DNA of 12,806 nt. It comes from an uncultured Sulfurovum sp. Its GTDB lineage: Bacteria > Campylobacterota > Campylobacteria > Campylobacterales > Sulfurovaceae. The position numbers were made by a program, and so were the translations under genes. Location: contig CALDBH010000033.1 in assembly GCA_937938065.1 (NCBI GenBank), forward strand, positions 1 to 12,806, written 5' to 3'. The notes below the pieces were generated by a model. The model saw only the letters and a program-made list of their open reading frames with translations, was not told where the DNA came from and did no database searches. Shown here one piece after another: positions 12,671 to 12,806 of the stretch. Each line of letters begins with the position of its first letter. Position 1 is the stretch's first letter.

Positions 12671-12806
12671 TTATTCATTTTCTTTAAAATTTAAAGATGC
12701 AGAGTTGATGCAGTATCGCTTATAGGTAGGTGCCGGGCCATCAGGGAATACATGTCCTAAATGACAACCACATGCACCACAACATACCTCTACACGAACC
12801 ATACCA
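12671..12806 (-). CDS. msrB: Peptide-methionine (R)-S-oxide reductase, 3' part only
   Basis: The last 44 codons of a minus-strand gene running off the right edge. The visible part reads GMVRVEV, then a cysteine cluster CCGACGCH, then LGHVFPDGP and [21 protein letters not shown] and RYCINSASL are signatures of MsrB, which reduces methionine-R-sulfoxide in oxidised proteins; the Cys of RYCINS is the catalytic residue. CGAC would be the second zinc-binding CxxC of the zinc-containing MsrB class; the first would lie outside the window. Whether it is fused to MsrA or carries a signal peptide cannot be seen. It ends at TAA (12671-12673), 8 bases from the convergent hypothetical gene. Confidence 0.92.
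   Translation of the reverse strand, partial: GMVRVEVCCGACGCHLGHVFPDGPAPTYKRYCINSASLNFKENE

Overview
The window is a compact, AT-rich stretch of bacterial chromosome. It looks like a member of the Campylobacterota (Epsilonproteobacteria), most likely a Sulfurovum/Sulfurimonas-type organism. This rests on the flavour of the proteins, on promoters that show a clear TATAAT box but no recognisable -35 box, on tightly packed short operons, and on a Bpt-type leucyl-transferase. It is an inference from reading, not from a database search. I see no prophage, insertion sequence, CRISPR array, tRNA or rRNA. Almost everything is core housekeeping; the unusual signals are in the intergenic DNA and at gene starts.

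Layout. Bases 1-17 hold the first codons of a divergent minus-strand gene cut by the window edge, and 18-255 is a divergent promoter region. Bases 256-1840 are leuD-leuB (leucine biosynthesis). After a 93-base spacer with two hairpins comes cca (1934-3082). Next is purU-trmL plus an unlisted 49-residue membrane microprotein (3119-4597), then glyS-mnmC2 (4666-7844) behind a nested inverted repeat. mnmC2 overlaps tail to tail with minus-strand bpt (7836-8600). From a 52-base divergent promoter region run trmN6-like methyltransferase, a YkgJ-type cysteine-cluster protein and an exported TPR protein (8653-10960). trpC (11019-11813) has its own promoter. A REP-doublet-like repeat (11819-11901) separates it from convergent yqeY (11908-12351, minus). 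A small hypothetical gene (12399-12662) is divergent from yqeY, and the window closes in the 3' end of a minus-strand msrB (12671-12806).

How the genes fit together. leuD/leuB and trpC are amino-acid biosynthesis genes with look-alike promoters (TATAAT followed by CGCGAAA). Much of the rest concerns tRNA: 3' end completion (cca), wobble-base and A37 modification (trmL, mnmC2, trmN6-like), charging (glyS), use of charged tRNA in protein tagging (bpt), and a GatB/YqeY-domain protein. purU supplies formate and tetrahydrofolate to one-carbon metabolism.

The points most worth a second look are: the REP-like element, whose two arms differ by compensatory changes; two genes (bpt and the 87-residue hypothetical) whose start codon lies only 6-7 bases after a TATAAT box with no Shine-Dalgarno, suggesting leaderless mRNAs; mirror-image -10 boxes between yqeY and the hypothetical gene; competing inverted repeats at the glyS start; the membrane microprotein after trmL; and an odd leuD start. 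I found no evidence of a novel multi-gene defence, mobile or metabolic system here.
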